From the NCBI GenBank assembly GCA_020746105.1, contig CM036634.1:2735556-2799555 (forward strand): a stretch of 64,000 nt of DNA, written 5' to 3'. The DNA is from Trogon surrucura. Lineage: Eukaryota > Chordata > Aves > Trogoniformes > Trogonidae. A program made the translations under genes and the position numbers. The notes below the pieces were generated by a model. The model was not told the origin of the DNA. It did no database searches and was given only the letters and a program-made list of their open reading frames with translations. Below are positions 33,546-45,540 of this stretch, piece after piece. Position 1 is the stretch's first letter. Each line of letters begins with the position of its first letter.

Positions 33546-34689
33546 AAGTGTTGACCAGTGTGACGCACAGCAATTGGGTGTTATTAAACCACCGAAGGAG
33601 TCAGGCAAACCATATCCTTGCTTTAGGAAACCGAGATCAAACCAGATGTCTTGCAGGCTCCTCTGCGTGATAGAGCCACAGGAGGTGAAGAGACCGTTTC
33701 TTCATTATTCTGTTGTTTCCCCATTGGTTTGTGCCCTTCCCTCATCTCCAGCCTCCTGTAACATTTTGCCATGGGGCTTGGAAGAAAACAGCCGCTCATT
33801 CAAAGGGGCATGTGCTGATTTTATAAACTTACATGGCTCTAGCATACAGCATGTGAGGTCAGTACTGAGCCCCTCCCCATTTAGGTCCTTGCCTTTCCTA
33901 CTGTTCGTAGAATAATCTGAAGAAATTGTTTGAGAAGAGTCACAGTTCCTAGGGGAGTTTTCTGCTTTGCAGGAAGAATGTGTGATATCCCACCAATCTG
34001 CCTACCTAGCTGCAGCCTGAACGCTCTCGCTGTGCACGAAGATGCAAGGTCATGGGCCTTCTGCTCACCTGTCCCCCTGGAGGTGTTCTGAGAGCAGGGA
34101 AGGTCTCCCTGGTTATCACTTCTGTTGTGTCCAGACTGAGCTAGGATGAGGCTGTTGTCTTGTGCGTTTATAACATTAGGGAGAAGAAAAAGCTGCTGAA
34201 ACCTCGAAACCATTTGTGTGCTGTTGTTCATCATAACATTAGCCAAAACTGCCCGTCTCCACCCGCCTGAGCATTGCAATCTACCACTGGTTTCTTCATG
34301 ACAGACGAACAAGAGGCTGTGGTGCTTGCTTTTGTTTTTTTCTTTTCTCTCTCCCAGGGCTGCACACTGGGCTGGGGAGCACACACTTAACCTTCCAGGG
34401 CTGCGTACCCACACTGGCAATTGAGTGCATCCCACCAACCTAGTGAAGTAGTTCTTCTTGCTTGGGAAATAATTTTGTATCTAGAATCCACTCAGAGACT
34501 CAAATACAGAAACAAGCTTTCTGATCCCTGTCTTCTGTGCGGTCTTGCCATGAGCAGGGACCGGCTGGTGCTTCGTGCCTTCCACTGCTTGCGATTCCTG
34601 GCTGTCAGCTGCTGCCTGCTGTTAGTGTCATATGGAGCAGAATCAGTGATTTCAGCAGATGATGTGAACACCAAATAGTCCCTTCACAT
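33546..34689. other. Unique non-coding sequence, nothing recognised
   Basis: It includes a 185-codon minus-strand opening (34438 down to 33881) with no recognised domain. No repeat or RNA gene was seen. Confidence 0.5.
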
Positions 34690-35180
34690 CGCCCGCTCCA
34701 CCAATCTCATCTCTTCCTTCCAGCCCTTGGGTACATTAAATGTTTTGGCCTAATGAACCTCTCTGATCTTAAAATCACTTCAATCTCAATGACCTCCTGT
34801 GGCAGCGGGTAATATTTAAAAGCCTTATGTGCCTGCAGAGGCTCCTTGTCTCTCTTTTGGGTTAATAGTTAAAAATTCATGGTTGTTTTTCAAAACCTAA
34901 ATTGCTTTGCTCTCTGCTAATGATTCCCCTTTCAATTCAAAATCAAACCTTTGTCTAGACTCAGCAGACTCTTGGCTAATGGCTCTGGCAGGCAAAGATA
35001 CCAAGAGTTTATCAAGATATTTGCTTTCTACCCCAAACTCAGTCATCAAAATTTCACGAGGTGGTTTTTGTTTTCTATTTTTTTCAGCGGCAGAAGAGTG
35101 TTTAGCTAATTGGGTTAAGGAGCCTTAGATGTTACTTGGCTCTCCGCAGAATGTTTCTTTTTTAGTGGTGCCAATTTCCC
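34690..35180. promoter_or_regulatory. Possible conserved non-coding block
   Basis: Unique, AT-rich, with tightly spaced homeobox-like cores: 'gcctaatgaacc' (near 34750), 'gggttaatagttaaaaattc' (34860), 'ctgctaatgattcc' (34914), 'cttggctaatggc' (34972) and 'gtttagctaattgggttaag' (35100). No coding frame was recognised. Likely an enhancer if alignment shows conservation. Confidence 0.38.
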
Positions 35181-38100
35181 TAACAAATGTATTTCATTGT
35201 GTGGCGCATTTGATCCTCATATCCGGACCTGTATGTGAATCCTGAACCACCCCAGAGTCTTCTTTGTAGCTGCTGTGTTACTGACTGCAGCACTGCAGAA
35301 GGCACCGTTGACTTAGAAGAAGCACCCCAGAATTCTGAGGCTTGCTTACAAGTGAAACGAGAAAATAAAGAAAGGTAGAAGAGTACATGTTCTTCAGTTC
35401 TCTGCGTGTGTTTCCCTGGTGTAGCTGCCGTCACCCGCAGTGGACCTGTGCAGAGGGTTTCATCGTGGCTTCTCTCGAGTCTTTAACAGTTGTCTGTAGG
35501 GGACGGCCTTTCCCTTTCTGCAGGGTTCAGAGGAGCTCAGCGGTGCTTTGCAAGCTTCTGCACTCAAAATTTCAGCTGCGTTTGCATAAGAGCTTGGGAA
35601 ACGTGTATAGGTGCCAAGGTGTGAGTTTTGAAAGCCTCCCTATGTGTGTCAGCATGACTGGGCCGAGGCAGAAAGTGTTTGTCAGGTGTAAGAACTTGAC
35701 TAAAATTATTTTATTAAAAGAATAGCTTTTGTCTGAGATTTTGCATCCGTGTTTAGAGACTCTGATGGGTAGAGGCAAATCATTTGTTATCTAAAGGTAA
35801 CCTTAAAGGACCTTAAAGTACAAGCTCAGTTCCCAGCGAGCAGTCAGTTTGCGAGGCTTCTGGTTTTGCATCTCCTCAACAGACTTACTGTGAACTAGTC
35901 AGAAGTTCAGAGTCCGATCTGCCTTACTACTAAAATCCTGTTACAAGTAGGAGCAGAGAGCCTTGAAGTACATGCTGCTGGGAAAAAAAAGAGGACTAGC
36001 TTTTGGTAGAACATCTATTTCCTATAATTTTATTTCAGGATTAAAGTGTGCAACTTTCTCATGATTACTGTTAATCGTTTATGGCCAGAAATAACCACAT
36101 TAAAATACACGATCATAAGTCAAATGGAACCGGACATGGCGTGTGGGATTTTCTAGTGGTTTGTGATTGGAATGAAACCAAATGTTAAATCAGCTTCACA
36201 AGTATTCGGTTGTGGTGAATGTTCGTTCTGTTTTGTTTTAAAGGCAGAAGAGTGGAAAATAGCGCTTACGCTGTACTGCAAAGTGACCACTTCCAGCGTG
36301 GGGACACAGTCGAGTCACCAGACTCTGCACTCACTACCAGTAGAACAGACATGCAGAAAATTCCCAGCTGGAGCCTTAGCTAGCAGGTAGCTTAAACCTA
36401 CAAGCATTCGAAGGGCCGTTTTGGCGTTTCAGCTTTGCAGTATTGAAAACCACAAGCCTTTGAAAACATGAATCAGGCCTTCCGAAGTGGAGATTGGCCT
36501 GAAAATGAAATTTAAAAAAAAAAGTAATCTAAACCCACATTTGTTGTTTTTACATTTGCCTTCTGATTTTTCCCTTCTGCTTTTTCCTCCTCTTGGGTCT
36601 TATGTCTTCAGTCTGTCCCCTGAAACCATGATGATTAGAAACTCCTTTGCCTTTTTTCTTGATGAAATTTGACAGCCTTGTGTAATCACCTGCCTCCAGG
36701 CACCAGTGTTTGTGAGGAAGAGAAGTTGGAAACAAAATCCTGAGTCCTGTCTCCAATGACAGAGGGGGCAGCTTCTGAATCAAGGTGTGGACTTGTCAAG
36801 TTTTCATTTTTGGCCACTTACAATGTAAGCGAGCTAAACGTGTGAATGGTCGTCAGAACGAAACTATGAGTAAAACTTGTCATTGGGGATGGAATCAGTC
36901 TTCCAAATGCTTTTTGCACATATGTACAAGTTGTGAGTTAAATAAGGAAGACGTGTTCTTGTGCTGCCTGTTCAGGTGCCCTACAGGTAGGATGGGTTTA
37001 CACTTTGTCTCACAGTAGTGGCCAGTAAGGTTCTACAGAACAGAAAGTCCTGTCTCGGATTGTAGGGCCTGCAAACTGCCGGAGGGAAGAAGAACCAACA
37101 CTGAATTGAGGTAGAAGGTTGTGTCGTTGCTCCCGATGTGAACTGAAGCAGCGCTCTGTGCAACTAGAGCAGATGGCAAAGGTAAATTTGTACCGTCTTT
37201 CCTTCCCTCTGCTCCGGCGTTTGCTGCTCCCTGTAAGTGCGGAAATGCTTGTTACAGGCTGCAGAGGGGATGTGGAGGTGAGTGTGGATTCAGTACTACC
37301 CCAGTGTTACCTGTCCAGGAGGACTCTCTAACAAGCTGTTGGAATTAATGTGTATCACAGAGGAAGGTAACAAGGACTGTGCTGGGCGTCGAGGGTCAGA
37401 CACGTTGTAGCCCTAAAGGCCTGTCTTCACTGCAAGGTTAGCTCATACCTTGGGTATTGCCCCAATGTGACGTCCACTCACACAAAGGACTGTCCACTCC
37501 AGTGTAGCAGTAGTGTTAATTCAGAGGGTTTGGCTCAAGAGGAGCTGCTGTTGTTGGATTAACACACCTCGCCAGCCACTACCAGTGCTACTGGAGTCTG
37601 GACTCAGAGTGATTCCATTTGAGCCCTTCACGGCTCCTCTTTGGGTGCAGTAGAAAGTTCTCCTACAGGTGAATGGGAAAGAAAGAATTAGTGAAGCAGC
37701 TCAGCAGTGCAGAGTTACAGTAGTTGTCAAGCAAGGAAATTTCAGATGTGGTAGCTGGAATATTATTAGGTGATGTAGCTGCTCATCCTTATGGCTCAGG
37801 AATAGTGGTTGAGGGTAGGCAAATTAGCCGTGCAATACAGCTGAGGTGTTCCTTTAAAAATCTTCCTTGATCTAGGGAGCAATGCCCAGTAAAAACCTCA
37901 CAGCCCTTTTAAAAAGCATATTCCTGGTCTGTGGAGAATCAGTGGAGGGTGTGCCATTGGCATTGGATGAGGAAGAATTGAACGGTATCAGCCACGCGTA
38001 ATTCTGGGTCAGAGTTGGACTCCTCAAGTAACCCAAAGTGAAAAGTTTCGCCGTGAGAAGTGTGGAGTAGAGGAGGTGGGAGTCCCGGGGTGGAGATGCT

Positions 38101-38469
38101 GCTAACACCTAGCAATAACCAGTTACCCTCCTTGGCAGTCCCCTGCTGGTCTAGGTAAATGGAAATGACTTCATTATTTGTTTGTCCCTTGTCCTAGTGC
38201 CTTTTATTTTTAAGCCTGCATAACGCAAACCACAGCCCCTGGGGAACTTAACGAGGGTCTAAGTGGCACCACCGGTCCCTGCTAACAATGGGCTTTTGTT
38301 GTTCACACTTTCCCTATCAGAGTGTCCCGGAGGAACGTCCTTGCTTAGGAGACTATATTGTGATGTTATGACCTCAGAGAGGGGTGGGAGAGGAAGGGAG
38401 GGTTCAGGTGTATCTTTAACTTGCTTGAATAACTTTCTTCTAGTCGTGTTTTCTTCCCACCAGGATCTT
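35181..38469. other. Unique non-coding sequence
   Basis: About 3.3 kb without a recognised gene or repeat. The part at 36050-36200 ('ctgttaatcgtttatggcc' and following) resembles the enhancer-like blocks but is not called separately. Confidence 0.45.
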
Positions 38470-38900
38470 TAATAACTCCTCTGAGGGGGCTGCCTCTGAG
38501 CTATAAATACGACGGCGTTATCACTTGGCTGTATTGTGTGCAAGCGCTAATTTTCGGTGCCGGGTTTGAACTTGTTGACTTTTGCGGTCGGTGTCAGGAA
38601 ATGTTGGGTGGGAAAGGATTAAAGAGGCTATTGATGTGACTCGGAACGTCAGGCCAGGAAGGCTGGTTGTATCATCTTAGATCTAGAGACTGTGGTGTTG
38701 ATATCCAGCTTGGGCTTTTTTTATAGAGTCACTTTAGTCAGATCCCCGTTCCTCCCTCCCGCCGCCCCCAGCGCGAGCACACTGACTCCAGCACTCTAGG
38801 CCCTAGTCTCCAAGGAGGAAGTAGACCCTGTAGGCAAATTTCCTGGTATTATGCCATTTTAACAACCTCTCTCTTGATTTAGGTGTTGCAGGCTGGCTAA
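38470..38900. promoter_or_regulatory. Possible conserved non-coding block with a TATA-like string
   Basis: It has TATAAATA at 38502-38509, with CpG-containing sequence just downstream ('acgacggcgttatcac'). It also has 'gcaagcgctaattttcggtg' (near 38540) and 'gggcgggaggga'-type GC stretches (minus strand near 38750). It may be an enhancer or a TATA promoter; no exon was recognised downstream. Confidence 0.28.
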
Positions 38901-39442
38901 GAATATTCCTTGACACTTGAAAGGGACCTTTATTGTTTTCTTAATTTGTTGAAGAATTGCCTTTTTTTTTTTTCTCTCTCCAAACTTTTCTTTGTAGGGT
39001 CAGACTGGAGCCGTGTTATTGTTGTTAAATTTAGATCTGAGACTATATTAAGTCCTCTGGCAGCCTGCCCTAGCGCTTTCACTTCTTAAAACAGGAAGGC
39101 AGGGCTTGGCCTACTTGTGCTCATGTACTTAAAATGGGTGAGAAGATGACTTTTTACACTGCTGGGGAAAAAAAAAAAAACTGCATGGTGTGTATACAAG
39201 AACTGTTCTGCTGCAGCCAAGGGAGAATTTCAAAAGTCTAAGCTCCTGAGTTTCGTAGTTCTTCAGCAGGAATTAGGCACGTAAATGCCTTGTTGGAAAC
39301 TCTGTTCCCAAATAATTCTTTCACGTGAAAAAAGTCTTGTTATGTGTGATGCGGAGTTGATTCAGCAGTGTGGGCTGGTCGTGGCAAGCTCTGGAAGGCA
39401 GTGGGCGTGTGACAGAGCAAGCGCCATGGAGGTTTGGGTGAG
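38901..39442. other. Unique non-coding sequence, nothing recognised
   Basis: It contains T-rich (38962-38974) and A-rich (39169-39180) runs only. Confidence 0.55.
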
Positions 39443-40283
39443 GGACTTGGATGAGGGACTAGAGAGTACTATCAGCAAGTTTGCTGATGACACCAAGCTG
39501 GGAGGAGTGGCTGACACGCCAGAAGGCTGTGCTGCCATTCAGCGAGACCTGGACAGGCTGGAGAGTTGGGCGGGGAAAAATGTAATGAAATATAACAAGG
39601 GTAAATGTAGAGTCTTGCATGTGGGTAGGAACAACCCCAGGTTCCAGTATAAGTTGGGGAATGACTTATTAGAGAGTAGTGTAGGGGAAAGGGACCTGGG
39701 AGTCTTGGTGGACAACAGGATAGCCATGAGCCAGCACTGTGCCCTTGTGGCCAGGAAGGCCAATGGCATCCTGGGGTGTGTTAGAAGGGGGCTGGTTAGT
39801 AGGTCGAGAGAGGTTCTCCTTCCCCTCTACTCTGCCCTGGTGAGACCCCATCTGGAATACTGTGTCCAGTTCTGGGCCCCTCAGTTCAAGAAAGACAGGG
39901 AACTGCTGGAGAGAGTCCAGCACAGGGCAACTGGGATGATTAAGGGAGTGGAGCATCTCCCTTATGAGAAAAGACTGAGGGAGCTGGGGCTCTTTAGTTT
40001 GGAGAAGAGGAGACTGAGGGGTGACCTCATTAATGTTTACAAATATATCAAGGGTGAGTGTCACGAGGATGGAGCCAGGCTCTTGTCGGTGACAACCACT
40101 GATAGGACAAGGGGTAATGGGCTGAAACTGGAACATAAGAGGTTCTGCTTAAACTCGAGAAGAAACTTCTTCTCAGTGAGGGTGACGGAACACTGGAACA
40201 GGCTGCCCAGAGAGGTTGTGGAGTCTTCTTCTCTGGAGACATTCAAGACCTGCCTGGACACGTTCCTGTGTGGCATAGTCTAG
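39443..40283 (+). pseudogene. CR1 ORF2 C-terminal fragment
   Basis: Remnant of the CR1 reverse transcriptase that retains the FADD block and the C-terminal region to its natural stop. The reading frame continues upstream of the insertion for about 50 codons of unrelated host sequence, which is incidental. Not a host gene. Confidence 0.9.
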
Positions 40284-40363
40284 GCATTCCTGCTCTGGCA
40301 GGGGAATTGGACTTGATGATCTTTCGAGGTCCCTTCCAATCCCTGACATTCTATGATTCTATG
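39443..40363 (+). mobile_element. CR1 LINE, 5'-truncated, second copy with open ORF2 C-terminus
   Basis: Same subfamily and orientation as the copy at 12464-13424, beginning slightly further 3'. The frame is open across the whole insert to the stop at 40281-40283 and shows [38 protein letters not shown] and [16 protein letters not shown] judge the two protein segments to be roughly four-fifths identical. The 3' UTR ends with two perfect ATTCTATG octamers (40348-40363). Absence of the endonuclease and early RT motifs makes it immobile by itself. Confidence 0.96.
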
Positions 40364-43300
40364 ATTGCTGGGGCATGGCTTGTTTACCAGGGCTGCCAGC
40401 ACCTTCCCAGGGCGTCGCGTGCACTTGGTGGAAGAGTCCTCTTCCGAGGTGTTGGGCAGGGTCTTGTTAGAAAGACTGCCCAATAGGTGAAACAATTCCA
40501 AACTGTTGAGTTGGGGTTTTTTTAAGATGTCCAAAGCGCAGACAAGTCAGCATTTGGGGAAGGAAGGAATTGCCTTCTGCCATCAAACCCCCTGAAGTTC
40601 TCTCTCTGACTTTGCTCATAACTTCATGTGTGACTTGGAAAAAAATTTGAGGATTTGTCTCTGTTCGTCTGTTTGTGAAGTTTCACACCCAGATCTGCGC
40701 AACAGTATTAGTCTACCCTTCCACGGGAACATTCAGATGGAAGTACTGTACTCTTGGGGCTGTTTCTCTGTTTTGCCCTGTGTGTCAGGAGGAATATCCC
40801 GTAACTTGGTTTGACAAACCGCATTAGCTGTGTCTTCCCACTCAATGTGGAGCAGCTGTGGGAAGGCCTCAGAGGACTATCAGGACCTGGACGATCTTTT
40901 CTTCATTCTCAAACCAACATAGATAAACATTCCATGATGAGTGAAAACGTGGTTGAACTTCTAAATAATTCTGTCTCAGCCAGGTAAGCTAGTCTGGACT
41001 GAAAGCACCTCCAAACTAGAGGGTGTGTTGCGTAAAATGTACGTTATACACAGTTGATACCTGTTTGCCCTGAGGAGAATGTGAGTTTTGGGAGCCTGTG
41101 TTCACACCCGCCTTGTGTTCCGTGCTGCGGGGATGCAGAGGAACCCCGTTCAGCTTCTCTTCCTCAGGACTGTGTTCTCAGGTAACATTATAATTTGTTG
41201 TGCATCCTGTTACATGAACTCTGCAGCTAACTGCCTCTCCCACTTGATTTAGGAGCCTTTGTCTTGGAGCTACCTTTCTTCATGTGGCAGAGTGGGCGGG
41301 GGGTAAAAGGCAGGGAAACATTTGGCTGAAGTAGAGAGGTGTTGAGCTGACTTGTGGCTTTCCTCTAATCCTCTCTTCACTGTATCGTTGGCCAGTTTGA
41401 CTACAGATATCTGTGCAGGCGGTGCAGATAATCATCAAATGAAGCACAAGGCCAGGATGAAGTCCCACTACTGATATTTGCATTGGACTTGAGTCCAGGG
41501 CACTCCTCAGATCTGACATTTGTATTTATCTTGTGGACGGCCTCGACCCAGAATTCAGGATATTTACAGGGTTCAGGATCCACCCAGTTTACTGAAAGAC
41601 AGCATTGGAAGGTCCTTCTAGGAAGGACCCTGGGCCAACTTCTTGTTTACTCATGGGCAGAAGGAATAGGCGGAGGCTGGCAGGTTGAGCAGTGCGTTTG
41701 GTAGCAAAGAAGCTATTTTTCCTTCCTGTTACTGGATGTCCTTTCATGCCATTGATGATAATATCTTTTGTTTTCTCCCAGTTCAGTTTTATTTCTAGCT
41801 TTTTGGTTAATGAAATCACCAGATTCCTTAGCTGAGAAGCTGCTCGGCTTGAGATGACGTCTGTTTTGAAGACAGAAACAGCAGTAGTGTGGATTAAAGT
41901 TTTCTGTTGGTGAGGAGGGTAACAGAACATCTGCAGCTCGTCTCTCCCTTTTAGGAAGACGGTTTACAACGTGGCTGCTTCTGGTGAGAAGTAGGATACA
42001 GAAGGGCAAAGGAGAGAAGTACTAGATAACATAAGAAGAGATTGATTGTGTAGTAGAAACACTGGTAATTCTTAAGATGCCTTTTCAAGTCTTGTGGTAT
42101 TTGGTGTCAACTTGTTTGTAGCTTGTTTGTAACCAGCCTCCCAGCTCCTTTGTTTATTTGGTTGTGCAACAGTGTTGGTGTCTAAAATGCAACCTCTTCA
42201 GTTAGTTTTTGTGCCTCTCGAGGAAAGTGACCTGGCTTCTTAGATTCCCAAGATTCCTGTGGAAGGCAGTGAAGGGAGAGTGCTCAACACTTCAGGAATA
42301 ATGACTAACTCAGATTACAAAAGTCTGGCTTTGTAATGTCTGGCATCCAGGTTTGGAAACTGCCTCTCAGAATTTAGTGTGAAAACAGATTAAAATATCT
42401 GCCTGTGTTTGTAAAGAACAACTTGAAAACATAGTCCCTAAACCAAAAAAATAATGGTAAAGGGAAAAAACATGGATACATTAACACCTTCATTTTCCTG
42501 TTTTATTTCAACTTGTCTCAGAATTTCTGAGCACGCTTGACTCTTGCCATTTTTTGAGGGGTGGCACGGCCAGAGTGAAAGGCAGTATTGCAGCACCTGC
42601 AGTTTCTTCTTTGATGGGACTGTGGCTGAATGCGAGCGAATTGCTTGGGTGGCCTGGAGGTCTGCGCTCACCTCGAGTTCGGATTCTTTCCCTGTGCCAT
42701 TTCTGTAGCTAATCCTTCCTATCAGCAGACAGCTAGGAGCCAGCAGCCCATTGAAAAGGGAGCTAGACTGAGGACAGGCTGCTGAGAGGAGTATAAAAAC
42801 TGTTCCTTCGAGGACTCTATAGATTTTTATTTTTTTTCCCCCTGTATAAAAGCATTCTTACTCTGACATATATGATGGGGCTGGCGGGTGACAAACTGCG
42901 ATGAAAATACCTCTGTGCTCCACCGAGGCTCTTCCTACCTTTTCATAATTCAGGAGTCTGTCAGTCACAGCCCAAGAGGGACTGACAAAGGAGAGGGTGT
43001 GGGGAGGGCAGGCAGAGACAGCGAGATACCGCCATCCTCCAGAGCGCCGGCAGTCCTAATTCTCTGGATACCACTGGACATGGGCAGGCAGTAGCAAGTG
43101 ACCCCGGGCTTTGGGGAAATACAGGTATTTGTGTTAGGAGCAGGCTGGTCCTGGAGCAGTTCGAGTGGTGTCGAGCAGGACAGCTCTGCGGGTCCCAATT
43201 CAGATGCAGGGGCATTGACACCCTCGGCGTGGTGCAGAGCTTAAGAGGTTGGTTTCTCAGCAGAGAAGTGGTCAGCATCAGCTTCCATGGTAAATGGGGG

Positions 43301-43410
43301 AAAAAAAATTTCTCAAACAAGCATTGTCTTTTTACTGCCTTTCTTTGAAGCTGGCTGTCCAAAACTGAATTAAAAAGCTCCCAAGGCCGACCTCTTTAAT
43401 AATATTTCTG
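40364..43410. other. Unique non-coding sequence, nothing recognised
   Basis: About 3 kb. A TATAAAAA string at 42792-42799 has no CpG island or exon beside it. No repeats were assigned. Confidence 0.5.
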
Positions 43411-43451
43411 TAAGGTCCCTTCCAGCCCAGGCCATTCTGATTCTGTGATTC
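43411..43451 (+). mobile_element. CR1 LINE 3' tip
   Basis: About 40 bp: 'taaggtcccttccagcccag' then ATTCTG-ATTCTGTG-ATTC. This is the terminal signature and octamer tail of CR1. Everything upstream in the element is missing or unrecognisable. Confidence 0.75.
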
Positions 43452-44455
43452 AGCTCTTCCAATTTTATGTCAGATGAAAAGTAGGAGGAATTCGCAAGGT
43501 TGGGTAATCGTTTCGGAACACCCTGAATATTCAGTTCAAGGCAAGACTTAGTAAGAAGGTGGCAGGGTATTGAAGATTACTGGATTTCTTCAGTAGTAAT
43601 GAAGCCTTGAAGAATTAAAATAGTTGAGGGCTTGAGCTGAAATGCCTTTCCTTCTCTCCTAGGAAGGCTTTTAGCAGGGGAGAAAGCAGAAAGATTGTAT
43701 TAAAATAATATTCTTCTGTTCTTCGAAGGAAAACCTTGTAATGATGCTGAATCAGGTTGGTTTGGGTTGTATTCTTTCTCTCCTGTTCCTTTCAAAACAA
43801 TGCAGCATTCCTTAGTTTCAAGTGATTCTTCACCCAAAAGAACAGTTTCAGTGCCAGAGCTGAGTCTTTTCGTTGGGACCAGTCCTGCCTGCTCTTATCT
43901 CCTGGCTCCTGCAGCAGTGCCAGTGATAAGCGAGGGACTCGGAATTCTTTCGTTTGCATAATCTCCCTGACAAATGCTTGGATGAGCAGCAAGAAAATCT
44001 GAAAGAGCATAAAAAACCTCGGGCTTTCTGGTCATCTGAATCTCTAGATAGATTCAGGATTGTTTTATCTGAACCTTTAGAATTAGTTTTACACGGGGCA
44101 GTCGGCAGGGAAGAAGTGACTAGATGGAAAGGTTATTTCTTTTGGTACCCAGGATTAAATTACCCAGATCCATTTTCTAAGAATTTTACTTTAGTTCCTC
44201 CTGGCCCTAAATTCCCCTACTGCCCAACTGACTGCTGCCTTGTGTCTCAGCATCGCGGGACGCTCTGGGATGACGCGCAGCCCGCGGTGCTGTCATTGCA
44301 CTGGCCTGCAGCCTGTGAGAACAGGCAGCTACTTAGTGCCCTCCTGCCAGAGACACGAGATGTGGAATTTATGATAAGTTTTTTCTGCTGCCTCTTGCGT
44401 ACTTGTAACTTAGTGCCTCCTTGTTTACCCTCTGGCCCCATTTCTGTTTTCTGGG
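43452..44455. other. Unique non-coding sequence with a long plus-strand opening
   Basis: A 220-codon frame stays open from 43954 to 44616, running into the CpG island. It begins with TTG, and its first in-frame ATG is well past the middle. The translation (with a Trp/Tyr/Pro-rich middle) matches no family I know. It could be chance, a diverged exon or a conserved non-coding element. Confidence 0.4.
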
Positions 44456-45035
44456 CAGATAGCGAGCTCGCCGCGGTAGTCCTCGGCTCTCCCTCTGCGT
44501 GCAGCCCTGCGAGCAGTAACGCACCCGCAGCGCGATTCTTCCCTCTCGGTCCCGCCGGTGTTCGCCAGCCGAGCCTGCCTCACCCATCGCACCGGCTCGT
44601 GGCACGTTGGTGCTGAACGCCGAGCAAGGTGTTGCAATTTCGTGGCAATCTTAGCTTTTTATTTGTAGGTGATTGTGCTGGTTTCCAAACAGGCTATAAA
44701 TCGATTCCTTTTAGAGCCTAGCCTGTGGATGTTGCCTGAACAAACAGCCTCTGACTCCGGCTGTTGGAGCACACCTGTCTCCTCAAACACAGAGGTTTGC
44801 TCTCGGCGGAGCTCAAGTCGCTTATCCGCGTCCCTTCCCCGGAAGAGACAGGTGTCTCCTGGCTGCGAAGCCTTTGCCCGCCCGGGTCCGTCCCTGGGCA
44901 GACACCGCTCTCCTCTCCGTTATCGCCCGCTGGGTGCACGGGCTCATTAAGCAGGGGGTGTGCTCGGCAGCAGAGGAAGGAAGGTAGAGTCACAGATACT
45001 GAGACGCGGTTGAAAAGCCCAGATCGGTGGACAAG

Positions 45036-45230
45036 ATGTCTGAGGCGCACGATGCTTATCTGCTGCAGTGGGTGGAGGAGGAAAGGGCATCCCTTATCTC
45101 TTCTCTAGTTCCCAGCCCGCTCTGGCAGCTTAAGGAGGCTCGCTGGAGTCTTCCCACATTCCTCTACGTTCCGGTTCCTGCTAGACGGGAAACGGCTGCC
45201 GCTCCGAGCCCGGCACATCTCAGCTGGTAG
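45036..45230 (+). CDS. Small open frame in the CpG island (64 codons, unrecognised)
   Basis: ATG at 45036 in the context ACAAGATGT (A at -3), stop at 45228-45230. The start is rich in acidic residues (MSEAHDAYLLQWVEEERAS) and the C-terminal half is Pro/Ala-rich. No homologue is recognised. A weak donor-like CTGGTAGTG occurs right at the stop (about 45224-45232). It may be a uORF, part of a first exon or chance. Function unknown. Confidence 0.2.
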   Translation: MSEAHDAYLLQWVEEERASLISSLVPSPLWQLKEARWSLPTFLYVPVPARRETAAAPSPAHLSW

Positions 45231-45263
45231 TGTCATTTACTGTCGCCTTCCCAGAATCCCCCA

Positions 45264-45285
45264 GGGTTTGGGCTGGGGGGGGAGC
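45264..45285 (+). other. G-quadruplex motif in the CpG island
   Basis: GGG, TTT, GGG, CT, then a run of eight G, which supplies four G-tracts with short loops. A further GGGG follows after 'agcgga'. Confidence 0.6.
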
Positions 45286-45475
45286 GGAGGGGATGGCGAC
45301 GCTTGTTCGCTGACCTCCCTGGGAAAAGAACAAAAAACAGTTGAACTCGCCTAATTTCTTGAGCAGTTGGCGAGCCCGGCCTGCGCTGCTCAGGCACTTG
45401 AGGAAATAAAACCGAGCCTTTGGAAAGATTGGGAAAGGCGCAGTATGTGTGAGCCTGTATCTCACAGACCTCTGA

Positions 45476-45540
45476 AACAAACAAAAAAAAACCACAAAAA
45501 AGCAAGCAAATAAAGAAAATACCCAAAAAACCCACCCCAG
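45476..45540 (+). repeat. A/C low-complexity tract
   Basis: About 60 bp almost entirely A and C, with a few G and T, for example 'aaacaaaaaaaaaccac'. It may be a degenerate simple repeat or an old tail. Confidence 0.7.

Noticed and set aside
33881-34438. 185-codon minus-strand open frame
   Set aside because: No recognisable domain and overlapping frames on the other strand.
39669-40136. 155-codon minus-strand open frame inside CR1
   Set aside because: It is the antisense shadow of the CR1 ORF2 frame.
41591-41640. Possible CR1 tail from 'ttggaaggtccttc'
   Set aside because: Only one short string matches and no octamer or adjacent CR1 sequence follows.
42792-42799. TATAAAAA as a promoter TATA box
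   Set aside because: Same reason: isolated string without supporting context.
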